This document shows, in pieces, positions 33,279 through 41,892 of a stretch of DNA of 64,000 nucleotides. This DNA comes from G963665925 sp963665925 (GTDB taxonomy: Bacteria > Bacillota > Clostridia > Peptostreptococcales > Acidaminobacteraceae). Made by a program: the position numbers and the translations under genes. The notes under the pieces are model-generated. The model was not told the DNA's origin. It searched no databases and saw only the letters and a list, made by a program, of their open reading frames with translations. Each line of letters begins with the position of its first letter. Position 1 is the stretch's first letter. The DNA is taken from positions 806,001 to 870,000 of the forward strand of contig OY762511.1 in the NCBI GenBank assembly GCA_963665925.1, in the 5' to 3' direction.

Positions 33279-33320
33279 GTCTTCCTGTAGGTCCATATTC
33301 ATTTGCACCTACAGGAAGAC
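33279..33320 (-). terminator. Terminator of the riboswitch-controlled ABC operon
   Basis: GTCTTCCTGTAGGT pairs perfectly with ACCTACAGGAAGAC across a 14-nt loop. On the minus strand it is followed by TTTTTC. It lies 34 bp beyond the last gene of the operon. Confidence 0.85.
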
Positions 33321-33353
33321 CAATTACATTTACCTATAATATTCCCTATACAC

Positions 33354-34148
33354 TTAAACACACTTTCTGTTTTCAAGACTGAAATTTTGCGCTGTATAGA
33401 CAAGCTTTTGTGTATGCTGGTGATTTGCCCTAGAGAATCCAGACGCCATACAAACTTCTTCAATAATAACACCTTCGTGCAAAACAAATACGCGATCACA
33501 AATAAGCTCCGTCAACGCCAAATCATGTGTTATGAACATACAGGCAAAGCCATGGTCTTTTCTAAGGCGCATGATAAGTTCAATAATCTGCTTTTGAATG
33601 GTCACATCCAGCGCCGAGGTCGCTTCATCAAAAACAATCAGCTTTGGACGCAGTGCCACAGCGCGTGCAATGACCACACGCTGAAGCTGACCCCCGCTGA
33701 ACTCATCTGGTTGTTTATGAAGATCACGTGCATTTAAACCAACCATTTCAAGTAGGCTTGCCGCTTTATCCCGCGCTTCTTTTTTAGTGCAAATTTTGTA
33801 ATTCAAGAATGGTTCCATGAGATACTGTCCGATTGTCATACGTGGACTAAAGGTATCAAACGGGCTTTGAAAAACCATTTGTACATCTTTGAAATAGGCA
33901 TTCAGGGCTCTATGATTCATTTTGCCCCTGCATATTCCGCTTAGAAGAATTTCACCTTCAGTCGGTTCAATACGCTTGGATACCAGCCTGGCGAGGGTAC
34001 TCTTCCCCGACCCACTCTGACCAACAATTCCAACACATTCGCCAGCATGTACAGACAGGTTTATATCACGGAGTGCGTGAAATTCTCCCCCATCATCACG
34101 ATAAATCTTGCTGATATGATTGACTTCAAGTGTACAAACCTCTTTCAT
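33354..34148 (-). CDS. Nickel/peptide-type ABC transporter ATP-binding protein (second, NikE/OppF-like)
   Basis: Cytoplasmic ATPase, 264 aa. Walker A GQSGSGKST, Q-loop VFQSPFDTFSPRMTI, signature FSGGQLQRVVIARAV, Walker B LIVFDEATSALDVTIQ. It lacks the C-terminal cysteine-bearing extension of the OppF at 17.3 kb, as is usual for NikE-type proteins. The frame can be read upstream to 34235, but GGAGTGGTGAT precedes the ATG at 34146-34148, which overlaps the stop of the preceding ATPase gene in ATGA, so the short form is correct. Last gene of the seven-gene operon headed by a cobalamin riboswitch. Confidence 0.93.
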   Translation of the reverse strand: MKEVCTLEVNHISKIYRDDGGEFHALRDINLSVHAGECVGIVGQSGSGKSTLARLVSKRIEPTEGEILLSGICRGKMNHRALNAYFKDVQMVFQSPFDTFSPRMTIGQYLMEPFLNYKICTKKEARDKAASLLEMVGLNARDLHKQPDEFSGGQLQRVVIARAVALRPKLIVFDEATSALDVTIQKQIIELIMRLRKDHGFACMFITHDLALTELICDRVFVLHEGVIIEEVCMASGFSRANHQHTQKLVYTAQNFSLENRKCV

Positions 34149-34936
34149 ATCACCACTCCTTTGAGTTTTGGCACTGCCCCTATCAAGGTCTTGGCATACT
34201 CGGTTTTGGGAGCATGAAGCACCTGATCCGGACACCCTAATTCTTCAATGATCCCCTCGCGCATAATCATAATACGATCTGACATATAGCTGGCACAGCC
34301 CATATTATGCGTTACAATAACGAGCGTTGTTCCGAAAGCGTCTCGAAGACGCAGAAGTTCATCCATGATTTGTTCCTGATTAAGTACATCCAAGGCGCTG
34401 GTCGGCTCATCCGCAAATAGAATTTTGGGTTCAAGCACCATAGCGAGGGCAATAGCTACACGTTGTACCATACCGCCACTCAGCTGATAAACATAAGATG
34501 AAAGAATCCGCTCCGGATTATCAAAGCCCATCTTTTCAAGTGTTTCCCTACTCTTGGCGAGGGCCTCATCTTTGCTAATGTCTAGATGGGCCCTCAGCGT
34601 CCGTATAAATTGCTTCCTGATTTTCAGGATTGGGTTGAAATAGGCAGCTGGATTTTGAAAGATCATAGAAAACAGCTTCCCTCTGCACATGCGCCAAAGC
34701 TCTTTATCCTTGAAATCCAATGCTTCACTCTCAAAGCGTACTGTCCCTGCATCGATGGAAGCCGTCTTTGGCAAGAGGTTCATAAGCGACTTGATAAGAG
34801 TGGACTTTCCCGATCCACTCTCACCAACTATACAGAGCACTTCACGCTCATAAATATCAAAATCAAGCCCCTTAAGTACAGGACCTTCCCCCTGATAGGA
34901 CACTTTAAGATTGTTAATTTCAAGTAAGCGTGTCAC
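34145..34936 (-). CDS. Nickel/peptide-type ABC transporter ATP-binding protein (first, NikD/OppD-like)
   Basis: Cytoplasmic ATPase, 263 aa. Walker A GESGSGKST, Q-loop MIFQNPAAYFNPIL, signature LSGGMVQRVAIALAM, Walker B ILFADEPTSALDV, then VIVTHNMGCA. Translation most likely begins at GTG 34934-34936, 5 nt after AGGAGG; the upstream frame to 35011 overlaps the binding-protein gene. It follows that gene by 16 bp and overlaps the next ATPase by 4 bp. The short, NikD-like length agrees with the NikA-like binding protein. Confidence 0.93.
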   Translation of the reverse strand: MTRLLEINNLKVSYQGEGPVLKGLDFDIYEREVLCIVGESGSGKSTLIKSLMNLLPKTASIDAGTVRFESEALDFKDKELWRMCRGKLFSMIFQNPAAYFNPILKIRKQFIRTLRAHLDISKDEALAKSRETLEKMGFDNPERILSSYVYQLSGGMVQRVAIALAMVLEPKILFADEPTSALDVLNQEQIMDELLRLRDAFGTTLVIVTHNMGCASYMSDRIMIMREGIIEELGCPDQVLHAPKTEYAKTLIGAVPKLKGVVI

Positions 34937-34952
34937 ATCTGCCTCCTGACTT

Positions 34953-36542
34953 CTAGTTAACTTCCACTCTATTATCGATATAGTATATTTCTGAAATAAA
35001 ACGCTCCACACCCGACACCTTCTTGTTTGTTACAACGTTGCCCTGCTGATAGAATAGGAACAGTGTCCCAACATCTTCCATAAGAATCTTCGAACCTTCA
35101 ATGGAAAGCATGTCACGCTCTTCTTTATCGAATTCCGTTACCAGCGCTTCACAGATTGCATCCAGATCAGGATTGGAATAGTGACCGTAGTTGCCCGCAC
35201 TGCCTGTCTCATAACCTGAGCTTAAAAAGTACTGCCCATCTGCTGAAGGGGCCGATGTCCACCTTTCATACAGCATGTCAAAATCACCACTTGCAGCCAT
35301 ATCCTTGTAGTTTTCAACCTGGAGGACTTCAAGAGACAGTCCGATTTCCTTAAGCTGTGCCTGCATGGCAATACCAATGTTATTCGCATCACTGCCATGG
35401 TTCGTCCTTGAAACGTATTTCATGACAATGTTCTCACCGTTCGCTTCTCGAATCCCATCACCATTTGTATCTACATAGCCCGCTTCAGAAAGAAGCGCTT
35501 TAGCCTGTTCTGGGTCATAAGAATATGCATCTGCATCCTTATATCCGAAGGAAAGCATATCATTAAAGGGACCCTTCGCAGCTGTCCCATGGGCAATTTC
35601 TTCAGCATAGATTTCCTTGTTCATGCCCATGCGTACTGCTTGTCTGAATTTCAGGTCAGCCATATATGGCTTGTCCATATTGAGACGCAGCAGAAAGACT
35701 CTAAGGTTTGGTCCTTTTTGAACAATGAAGTTGTCATCATCTTCAAAGAGTGTCAAATCATTTGAGTTAATCTGTGTCGCAAGATCAATCTCTCCTGACT
35801 GGAGAGCCATTGTCCTTGTCGCACCGTCCTGAATATACTTCACATTGACCTTATCGACACCAATATCGCCACTCCAATGTCCTTCATGCTTTTCAAGCGT
35901 CATACCCGTATCCTTGTCAAAGGAAGTCACCTTGAAGGCGCCTGTTGTAATCGGCGCAAATTTGAAATTGTCATTTTCAGCTGCGGCTTCTGCATCTACA
36001 ATGATGAAAACAGGGTCGCTCAAATTGTTAATGAGTGTAGCGTATGGCTCCGATGTCTTGATTGTGAGCGTGTAGCCCTCGGCTGTAATTTCATCCACTG
36101 GAAACTTTACGTCTTCTCTGTTTGAAATTTCAAGAGCACGTTCAATGGAAGCCTTGCACGCCTCTGCATCTACTGTTTTGCCATTATGAAAAGTCACACC
36201 TTCACGTATATTAAACACGGTTGTCAAATCATCAACCTGTTTATACGATTCTGCAATCACATTTTTAAACTTCATGTTTTCATCAACCTGAATAAGATTC
36301 TCACCAATGCCAGCGCGCGTCAGTGCCCAGCCATTCCAGCTTTCTGTCGGCTCAAGATTGCCATCCAGCCAGAAGAGGGCCATGTTAAGCACTTTCTCTC
36401 CCTTTTCCTCAGTGTTTTGAGCAGGCGCTGACTCCTGTTGAGTAGCGTCTGCCGACTTGACTTCAGTCTGTCCTGTGCTTGCGCAGGCGCCCAGCGCGAG
36501 TGTCATCACCGCGACAAGTATGCCTTTAATAAATCTGTTCAT
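34953..36542 (-). CDS. NikA/OppA-type substrate-binding lipoprotein
   Basis: Extracytoplasmic receptor, 529 aa, SBP family 5. The signal peptide ends in LGAC (lipobox, Cys19). The mature part begins with VLNMALFWLDGNLEPTESWNGW and includes FNIREGVTFHNGKTVDAEACKASIERAL, TTGAFKVTSFD, RTMALQSGEIDLA and, in the second lobe, LYERWTSAPSADGQYFLSS, which parallels the RxW-x-PYDP region of the nickel protein NikA more than OppA. DTNGDGIREANG resembles a calcium-binding loop. GGGGGG precedes the ATG. Its operon is led by a cobalamin riboswitch, so the ligand may be cobalt, nickel, a metallophore complex or a corrinoid precursor rather than a peptide. That assignment is inference. Confidence 0.9.
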   Translation of the reverse strand: MNRFIKGILVAVMTLALGACASTGQTEVKSADATQQESAPAQNTEEKGEKVLNMALFWLDGNLEPTESWNGWALTRAGIGENLIQVDENMKFKNVIAESYKQVDDLTTVFNIREGVTFHNGKTVDAEACKASIERALEISNREDVKFPVDEITAEGYTLTIKTSEPYATLINNLSDPVFIIVDAEAAAENDNFKFAPITTGAFKVTSFDKDTGMTLEKHEGHWSGDIGVDKVNVKYIQDGATRTMALQSGEIDLATQINSNDLTLFEDDDNFIVQKGPNLRVFLLRLNMDKPYMADLKFRQAVRMGMNKEIYAEEIAHGTAAKGPFNDMLSFGYKDADAYSYDPEQAKALLSEAGYVDTNGDGIREANGENIVMKYVSRTNHGSDANNIGIAMQAQLKEIGLSLEVLQVENYKDMAASGDFDMLYERWTSAPSADGQYFLSSGYETGSAGNYGHYSNPDLDAICEALVTEFDKEERDMLSIEGSKILMEDVGTLFLFYQQGNVVTNKKVSGVERFISEIYYIDNRVEVN

Positions 36543-36565
36543 TTAAAAATCCCCCCTTGTGAGAA

Positions 36566-37384
36566 CTACTGTTGTTTCGGATCCAGCAAATCCCGAACTG
36601 AATCTCCTAGAATATTAAATACTGAGACTATTACAAAAATCGCCAATCCTGGATAAATGAGCAGCCACGATGCCGTCTGCATATAGGATCGTCCTTCAGA
36701 AAGCATGGTTCCAAGCTCCGGCGTAGGCGCCTGTACACCCAAACCTAAGAAAGACAAGCCAGATAGGGCAAGCATCATACTGCCGACATCAAGTGCCATC
36801 TGCACAAAAAGAGGCGATAAGATATTGGGAAGCACATAATGTGTTACAACACGCATTCTGCTGGCACCTGCCATTCTGGCAGCATGAATATATTCCTTTT
36901 CACGAACGGTCATGACCAAAATACGTGTCAGCCTGGCATACTTTGTCCACCATATGACCGAAAGGGCCATGATTGTATTTCGAATACCCGGCCCAAGTAT
37001 CCCTACAATAGCGATAGCAAAGACAATGTCGGGGAAGGCCAATATGGTGTCGGCGAGACGCATGACTAACGCATCTACAAAACCACCGTGCATTCCAGCA
37101 AAAATACCAATGATGACGCCCAGGACGAAGACCGAGCACAGAAGAACAAACGTCATCCCCAGGGATACACGCAGTCCGTAAAGTATGCGCGAAAAAATAC
37201 AACGTCCAACTTGATCTGTCCCAAATATGAATTCAGGACCAGGCTTTTCAAGGATATGGGAAAAATTTGTCTGAAGCGGATCATATGGCGCAAAAACAGG
37301 CGCAATCAATGCAAATGCAATCAGCAAACCTGCACTTAAGATTGCTATAATGAATTTGGTCCGTTTAATATTCACCTTGTTCAC
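36566..37384 (-). CDS. NikC/OppC-type ABC transporter permease
   Basis: Inner-membrane permease of about 272 aa. A first helix (FIIAILSAGLLIAFALIAPVF) is followed by the OppC loop FGTDQVGRCIFSRILYGLRVSL, four more helices and the ATPase-docking motif HAARMAGASRMRVVTHYVLPN. The frame opens at 37414. GGAGG followed by a 5-nt gap to GTG at 37382-37384 is the better start and gives a 20-bp overlap with the upstream permease gene. It belongs to the riboswitch-led operon. Confidence 0.9.
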   Translation of the reverse strand: MNKVNIKRTKFIIAILSAGLLIAFALIAPVFAPYDPLQTNFSHILEKPGPEFIFGTDQVGRCIFSRILYGLRVSLGMTFVLLCSVFVLGVIIGIFAGMHGGFVDALVMRLADTILAFPDIVFAIAIVGILGPGIRNTIMALSVIWWTKYARLTRILVMTVREKEYIHAARMAGASRMRVVTHYVLPNILSPLFVQMALDVGSMMLALSGLSFLGLGVQAPTPELGTMLSEGRSYMQTASWLLIYPGLAIFVIVSVFNILGDSVRDLLDPKQQ

Positions 37385-38324
37385 GCCCTCCTCCCAATCT
37401 GAGTCTTGGATCAATCAATTCCGATACCACGTCAACAAAGAAGTTCACCCCTACATATATAACGGTCATAAAAATTACATATGCCTGAAGCAGCGGATAG
37501 TCCCTGTAGGTGATTGCATCAATAGCCATCGTTCCCAGACCGGGCCAGGCGAAGATTCTCTCAACAATGACAGTGCCCCCTAAGAGCATTGCCACAGAAA
37601 GCCCTAGAAGGGTAATGATGCTGAGCATGGCATTTGGCAACACTTCCTTGATGATGATATCGCCTTCCTTTAACCCACGCGCTCTGGCCCCCATCACGTA
37701 ATGTTCATTGAACTGTTCCAAAACAGAAGCCCGAATCTGTCGGATATATCGTCCTGAAAGTGGGATTGCCAGAGTTACCGCAGGCAATATGACGCTACTT
37801 GGCGCATGAGGGTCGGTAATTTTAAAGAGCTTACATTTTACAACAAAGATGAAAATGAGCATCATCCCCATCCAAAACCCTGGAATAGAAATGCCGATCA
37901 AAGAAATGCCGCGAATCACCTTATCAATCCATTGGTCTTTCCATAAGGCGGCAACAATCCCCAATAGAACGGAAACCATAACAAGCATTCCTACAGCCGT
38001 CATCGCGAGACGCACTGTCATGGCCACCCGAGGACCAATAACCTCACGCACTTCTGTACGCGTCGAGTAAGAGTATCCCAAATCACCTTTGGCTGTTTCA
38101 TATAGCCAGCGCCCATACTGTACAATGAAGGGATCATTGAGTCCCATTTCTTCACGTGTTTTTTCAAGCAGTTCTTCCGTAGGAATCATATCGTTTGATG
38201 TCAGCATCATCTCTGCTGGGTCACTCGGACTCAAGTAGGTGAGACCAAATGTGATAAAGGATGCTGCAATGAGAACCACTACGGCTTGTAGTGCGCGTCG
38301 TATAAAGGACTTTAAAATATTCAT
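37365..38324 (-). CDS. NikB/OppB-type ABC transporter permease
   Basis: Inner-membrane permease of about 319 aa with six helices. SFIRRALQAVVVLIAASF opens the first helix, YLSPSDPAEMML is the conserved loop, and MGARARGLKEGDIIIKEVLPNAMLS is the docking motif. The start at 38324 is preceded by GGGAGG at 6 nt, inside an upstream extension of the frame to 38345. First gene of the transporter part, 30 bp after the acetyltransferase gene. Confidence 0.93.
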   Translation of the reverse strand: MNILKSFIRRALQAVVVLIAASFITFGLTYLSPSDPAEMMLTSNDMIPTEELLEKTREEMGLNDPFIVQYGRWLYETAKGDLGYSYSTRTEVREVIGPRVAMTVRLAMTAVGMLVMVSVLLGIVAALWKDQWIDKVIRGISLIGISIPGFWMGMMLIFIFVVKCKLFKITDPHAPSSVILPAVTLAIPLSGRYIRQIRASVLEQFNEHYVMGARARGLKEGDIIIKEVLPNAMLSIITLLGLSVAMLLGGTVIVERIFAWPGLGTMAIDAITYRDYPLLQAYVIFMTVIYVGVNFFVDVVSELIDPRLRLGGGREQGEY

Positions 38325-38354
38325 GTGCACCCTCCCTTTCTTCATAATATATTA

Positions 38355-38873
38355 TTAGGACTGACCGCACAGCGCTTCAAACTCCATATGTACAATATCT
38401 CGGTCCTGCTCTTCCACAGTAATTCCAAACCCTTTTTTGATCCAGAAATCAAATCCTCCCGGCAGATGTCTATGTGTGTGCAGGTAGATTTTTTCATACT
38501 CACATTCATGACAAAACTCAATCAGCTTATCAAAAAGCAAACTGCCAATTCCCTGCTTTCTGAGATCCGCTTCAATATAGCATCGTCCCACTTCAACCGT
38601 TTTGACATTTCTGTAGCGTTCGCCGAGAACCGGAAAGCGGTCAACAAAGCTTTTTGCAGCTATTGTTCCCACAATGTTTCCAAATCTGTCAAAGGCACCA
38701 ATCAGACTCTGGTCTTCATTTTCAACATAAAAGGTCTCCAGATTTAAAATATCCTTATGATAGGTTTCGTTCACCTCACTATCAAATAGAACTTTCATCA
38801 TTCTTGTGAGGAATGCCTCAGCCTGCTTCACCTCATTCTGTGTAATTCTTTTGATGACATACGTATCATTCAT
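38355..38873 (-). CDS. GNAT-family N-acetyltransferase
   Basis: A 172-aa acyl-CoA-dependent acetyltransferase. Motif A is recognisable as VEVGRCYIEADLRKQGIGSLLFDKLIEFC (the R/QxxGxG/A acetyl-CoA loop RKQGIG), preceded by beta strands with GNIVGTIAAKS and followed by EYEKIYLHTHRHLPGGFDFWIKKGF. The acceptor substrate cannot be told from sequence. Its ATG overlaps the stop of the MATE exporter gene by 4 bp and the metal/peptide-type ABC genes follow, so it may modify a small molecule that is exported by MATE and re-imported by the ABC system. That role is speculative. Confidence 0.88.
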   Translation of the reverse strand: MNDTYVIKRITQNEVKQAEAFLTRMMKVLFDSEVNETYHKDILNLETFYVENEDQSLIGAFDRFGNIVGTIAAKSFVDRFPVLGERYRNVKTVEVGRCYIEADLRKQGIGSLLFDKLIEFCHECEYEKIYLHTHRHLPGGFDFWIKKGFGITVEEQDRDIVHMEFEALCGQS

Positions 38874-40237
38874 GCACTTTCTATTTCCTTTCTCAATGAA
38901 GTCATTTGAAATTTACTGTTCAGAAGCTTTCCTATGTAACGCGCCATCGTTATCGATCGGCTCAGACTGAACAGGATAAATGCAAGCCACAAGCCATGGT
39001 TGCCCAGTCTCAGAGTGCCTATATGAAGTGAAACGACAAATACGACAAGCGATATCACCATTGAGTCCCGTATGGAGGCTGTAAAAAGCGCACCAGAATA
39101 CACGCCGTAAAGTACCATGCCTACACCAATCATCCACGGAAACACTTCCAGCCATATGTAATAAGTCCTGCAGATTTCAAGTACATCTTCCATAGAGGTA
39201 AAGAGTCCTAAAAAAGGATTTTTCAGAACAATCAGTACAAGCGTTATTATACTGCTGATAATCCATGCACTCTTTTTTGAGATTGAGACAACTTGAACGA
39301 ACATTGCGCGATCCGCTTTGCCTACGGCCTGTCCTGCAAAAATACTTGATGCATTTGAGAATCCGTCAAACATGTAGGAAATAATATACTGAATCTGATA
39401 GAGTATTGCATTTGCTGCAAGAACCACCGTCCCTAAAATCGCCGCTTTGGACATGAACAAATTGGTCATAATTAAAAGGCATATTGTTCGGATCATCAAA
39501 TTGCCATTGGTTCGAAGCAAATCCATGAATGCAGATGCCTTGAAGACCTCATCAAAATAGGCGCGCATTTGTTTCAGATTCATTTGTTTCAAAACAAGAT
39601 GTAACCCGAGCCCAAAACTGTATATTTGCGAAATCAGCGTTGCGAGCGATACACCCGCAACCCCCCAATGCAGTACAAGCACGAAAAATATATCAAGCAC
39701 ACTGTTAATAACATTGGCTGTAATCTGCAGGAGCATAGAAGACTTCACACATTTGCTTCCCATAAGCCATCCAAGATTGACATAGCCCAGCAGTACGAAA
39801 GGCGCACCCCAAATTCGAATATGATAATAAGTGCGTACATGGTCAGCAACATCTGAATCTACAGAATAGACATGCATGGCAGCCTTCAACATATGATTTT
39901 GCAGGAGAAGGATGACAAGGCTGATAACTAAGGCAAGTGAAATGGGCCGAAGATACGCAAACACACGATCAGCCTCGCTTTTGCTTCCAAGAGATTGCGC
40001 CATTAATCCTGATGTGCTGACTCTTAAGAATCCAAAGATCCAATAGATGGTGTTAAACAATACGGCGCCAATCGCAACACCGCCAACATTGGCCGGATTG
40101 CGCATATGGCCCACCACCGCAGTATCGACAGCGCCCAAAAGAGGCTGGGTAACAGTTGACAGCATGAAGGGCAGTGCCACTGCCAGATACATTTTTATTG
40201 ATAAATCTGTTTTCGCACTTTTTCGGATAATTTGCAT
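38870..40237 (-). CDS. MATE-family efflux transporter
   Basis: A multidrug and toxic compound extrusion-type antiporter, about 455 aa with twelve transmembrane helices in two homologous halves (FMLSTVTQPLLGAVDTAVVGHM at the start of the first, RTICLLIMTNLFMSKAAILG in the second). It exports small organic molecules using H+ or Na+. The ATG at 40237 follows AAAGG at 5 nt, and GTG at 40243 is an in-frame alternative. It is the first gene behind the cobalamin riboswitch and terminator (40276-40530), so its expression should fall when cobalamin is abundant. That regulation suggests a corrinoid, cobalt chelate or metallophore as cargo instead of a drug. Confidence 0.92.
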   Translation of the reverse strand: MQIIRKSAKTDLSIKMYLAVALPFMLSTVTQPLLGAVDTAVVGHMRNPANVGGVAIGAVLFNTIYWIFGFLRVSTSGLMAQSLGSKSEADRVFAYLRPISLALVISLVILLLQNHMLKAAMHVYSVDSDVADHVRTYYHIRIWGAPFVLLGYVNLGWLMGSKCVKSSMLLQITANVINSVLDIFFVLVLHWGVAGVSLATLISQIYSFGLGLHLVLKQMNLKQMRAYFDEVFKASAFMDLLRTNGNLMIRTICLLIMTNLFMSKAAILGTVVLAANAILYQIQYIISYMFDGFSNASSIFAGQAVGKADRAMFVQVVSISKKSAWIISSIITLVLIVLKNPFLGLFTSMEDVLEICRTYYIWLEVFPWMIGVGMVLYGVYSGALFTASIRDSMVISLVVFVVSLHIGTLRLGNHGLWLAFILFSLSRSITMARYIGKLLNSKFQMTSLRKEIESA

Positions 40238-40275
40238 AAACACCTTTCATCCCTGCCGATTTAATGGCATAAAAG

Positions 40276-40304
40276 AAGCCCCTTAGCTTATAGCTAAGGG
40301 ACTT
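40276..40304 (-). terminator. Riboswitch-controlled terminator before the MATE gene
   Basis: CCCTTAGCT pairs with AGCTAAGGG across a 3-nt loop, with AAG/CTT extending past one mismatch. On the minus strand the stem leads into CTTCTTTTAT. It lies between the cobalamin aptamer and the MATE start codon. A separate hairpin (GTCGAATT/AATTCGAC, 40329-40351) lies between aptamer and terminator and may take part in switching. Confidence 0.85.
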
Positions 40305-40354
40305 TTCCCACCAAAAGTACACCAAATAGTCGAATTTTGCCCCAATTCGACATA

Positions 40355-40530
40355 CTTCACATTCAGGCAGGTCTCTTGACTTATAGATCATCCGCAGTCT
40401 GGCCTTCCCAGGATTCACTCCCAGTGGCTGTTCAGACGTTGTCCCTAAATACAATGGTGGGTCCGTGTCGGATTTTCACCGACTTCCCTATTCTCCTCAA
40501 TTATGAGGCACCTGATGCATTCCATATTTA
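40355..40530 (-). ncRNA. Cobalamin (B12) riboswitch
   Basis: On the minus strand the conserved aptamer parts appear in order: GGTGCC near the 5' end (about 40504-40509), GAATAGGGAA followed by GTCGGTGAAAATCCGACACGG-type stem and CCC (about 40460-40495), the kissing-loop segment GCCACTG (about 40421-40427), and the B12 box AGTCAAGAGACCTGCCTG (about 40365-40382). The 3' side leads to a terminator and then to the MATE-GNAT-ABC operon, so cobalamin binding probably shuts the operon off. The promoter is at 40573-40602. Confidence 0.93.
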
Positions 40531-40572
40531 AATGAAGCCGTCAGACACCGTCTGACGACCTTGATACTCCTA

Positions 40573-40602
40573 ACTATACAAGTAAAACATGGCAAATGCC
40601 AA
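40573..40602 (-). promoter_or_regulatory. Promoter of the riboswitch operon
   Basis: On the minus strand TTGGCA (40597-40602) and TATAGT (40573-40578) are 18 bp apart. The transcript would begin with a CGTCAGAC/GTCTGACG hairpin (40539-40557) and then the aptamer. Confidence 0.6.
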
Positions 40603-40622
40603 TATCTATAAGGCATGTGTAG

Positions 40623-41555
40623 CTATAACAAATCGTTATGGCATTCCTTTTCAAACAATTCCTTTAGACAATTTAAAAATCCCTTATCCTGACTGCTCAA
40701 TATGTAAAGCTGCCGCGTTAGATACCCGACTTCAAGGCTCGCTTCACTTCCCCTGATCATAATCTTATTGATGTCGGCATCCTTATAGCGTATATCCAGC
40801 AAATCTAGTGAAATATTGCAAAGGTCTGTGTTTTTCAGCATGTTCATTACCACATGTTCACTATTGGTATGTACAATATGTTCCATGTTCAGGGGACCCG
40901 TCTTGCCTTTACTGATTATGTCCATCTGCTCCACAACCGAAAAATAATCCCATCTTCCCTGAACCAGCTTCAACGCCTTCAAATCTTCGAACTCGACTTC
41001 ATCCTTTTGGAACAAGGGGTGGTTTTTTCCCACATACAAACAGAGTCTGCATTCCTTGAAAGATTGAAAGCGCAGGCCTTTTCTTGAGAGAATCTGATTT
41101 AGGGCTGGAAGCTGATGCTTTGGAAAGTATATGATACCGAGGTCAGCCGCATTGGTATGCACATACTCCACCACTTCTTCCACCGTACCCGAAAGATACT
41201 CAATATGCAGCGCATTTCCAGAGTTCATTTTATAGTAATCAGTCATTTTGTTTGCAACCATATTGCTTGAATATGAGGCAACCCTGAGTTGCCTGTAGGA
41301 CTTATGCGTAGCGATATCCTGTATGACCTTGGAAGTTTTAAGCATATTGCGTGCATACTCATAAATCTGCTCACCCGGTTCAGTAAGACAGACGCCACGG
41401 GAAGTTCGTTTCAGGATTTCAATCCCCAGCTCCTTCTCAAGGTTCTTGATCACCTTGCTGACATTGGGCTGGGATGTATACAAGGCCTCTGCGGCTTTAC
41501 TCAGGCTTTTGCACTCTACCGCTGTAACCAGATATTCCAATTGTTTGAGTTCCAT
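40623..41555 (-). CDS. LysR-family transcriptional regulator
   Basis: A 310-aa LysR-type regulator. The N-terminal winged HTH is unmistakable (MELKQLEYLVTAVECKSLSKAAEALYTSQPNVSKVIKNLEKELGIEIL, with the usual TRSxRGVxLTEPG beyond). The effector domain (residues 90-300) is a two-lobe binding-protein fold with QGRWDYFSVVEQMDI and a variable ligand pocket. LysR regulators usually control a divergent neighbour; here the next gene upstream is the PhoU-like/PiT phosphate pair, 570 bp away, with repeat copy C between them, and downstream is the riboswitch operon. Target unknown. Confidence 0.92.
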   Translation of the reverse strand: MELKQLEYLVTAVECKSLSKAAEALYTSQPNVSKVIKNLEKELGIEILKRTSRGVCLTEPGEQIYEYARNMLKTSKVIQDIATHKSYRQLRVASYSSNMVANKMTDYYKMNSGNALHIEYLSGTVEEVVEYVHTNAADLGIIYFPKHQLPALNQILSRKGLRFQSFKECRLCLYVGKNHPLFQKDEVEFEDLKALKLVQGRWDYFSVVEQMDIISKGKTGPLNMEHIVHTNSEHVVMNMLKNTDLCNISLDLLDIRYKDADINKIMIRGSEASLEVGYLTRQLYILSSQDKGFLNCLKELFEKECHNDLL

Positions 41556-41597
41556 CGTTAGCCTTCTTTCGATTCTGTTTTAAACCTGATTCTATTC

Positions 41598-41627
41598 ATT
41601 ATATGTATATAAATTGAAATACGTCAA
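41598..41627 (-). promoter_or_regulatory. Promoter of the LysR-family gene
   Basis: On the minus strand TTGACG (41622-41627) and a perfect TATAAT (41598-41603) are separated by 18 bp. Confidence 0.7.
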
Positions 41628-41647
41628 TCTGGACATGAAGATTAAAT

Positions 41648-41838
41648 ATGCACAGAGCAACCTTCCGCCGCTCATGTCGCTAAGTGCACTTTTTCAATCA
41701 CTCTTCGAAATGCACAGAGCAACCTCCGGTCGCTCACGTCGCTAGACGCGCCATATACGTGTTCATGTGTGTCCCTTCAGTTTTGTGCAAGCACAACTGA
41801 AGGGACACACATAAACACGTGCATTTCTTTGTCTTTTC
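41648..41838 (+). repeat. Structured intergenic repeat, copy C
   Basis: Third copy of the element at 4.7 and 30.1 kb. ATGCACAGAGCAACC occurs twice, 62 bp apart (41648 and 41710), the second as the small stem-loop GAGCAACC-TCC-GGTCGCTC. Then come CATATA (41752-41757), a 62-nt inverted repeat (41758-41819, stem about 28 bp with small bulges) and TGCATTTCTTTGTCTTTT from 41820. It shares the tip sequence TTTTGTGC-GCACAA with copy A, but the remaining stem is different. Confidence 0.85.
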
Positions 41839-41844
41839 CGCACA

Positions 41845-41876
41845 AAAACACCCCCGGTGCGTCCTGGGGGTGTTTT
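41845..41876 (+). terminator. Terminator-like hairpin after repeat copy C
   Basis: AAAACACCCCC pairs with GGGGGTGTTTT across a 10-nt loop. It follows copy C at the same relative place as similar hairpins after copies A and B, so it may be part of the element. Confidence 0.75.
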
Positions 41877-41892
41877 CCTACTAACTAAATTA

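Noticed and set aside
40053..40454. 133-codon open frame on the minus strand
   Set aside because: It covers the cobalamin riboswitch, the terminator and the start of the MATE gene in another frame, and has a protein composition unlike its neighbours.
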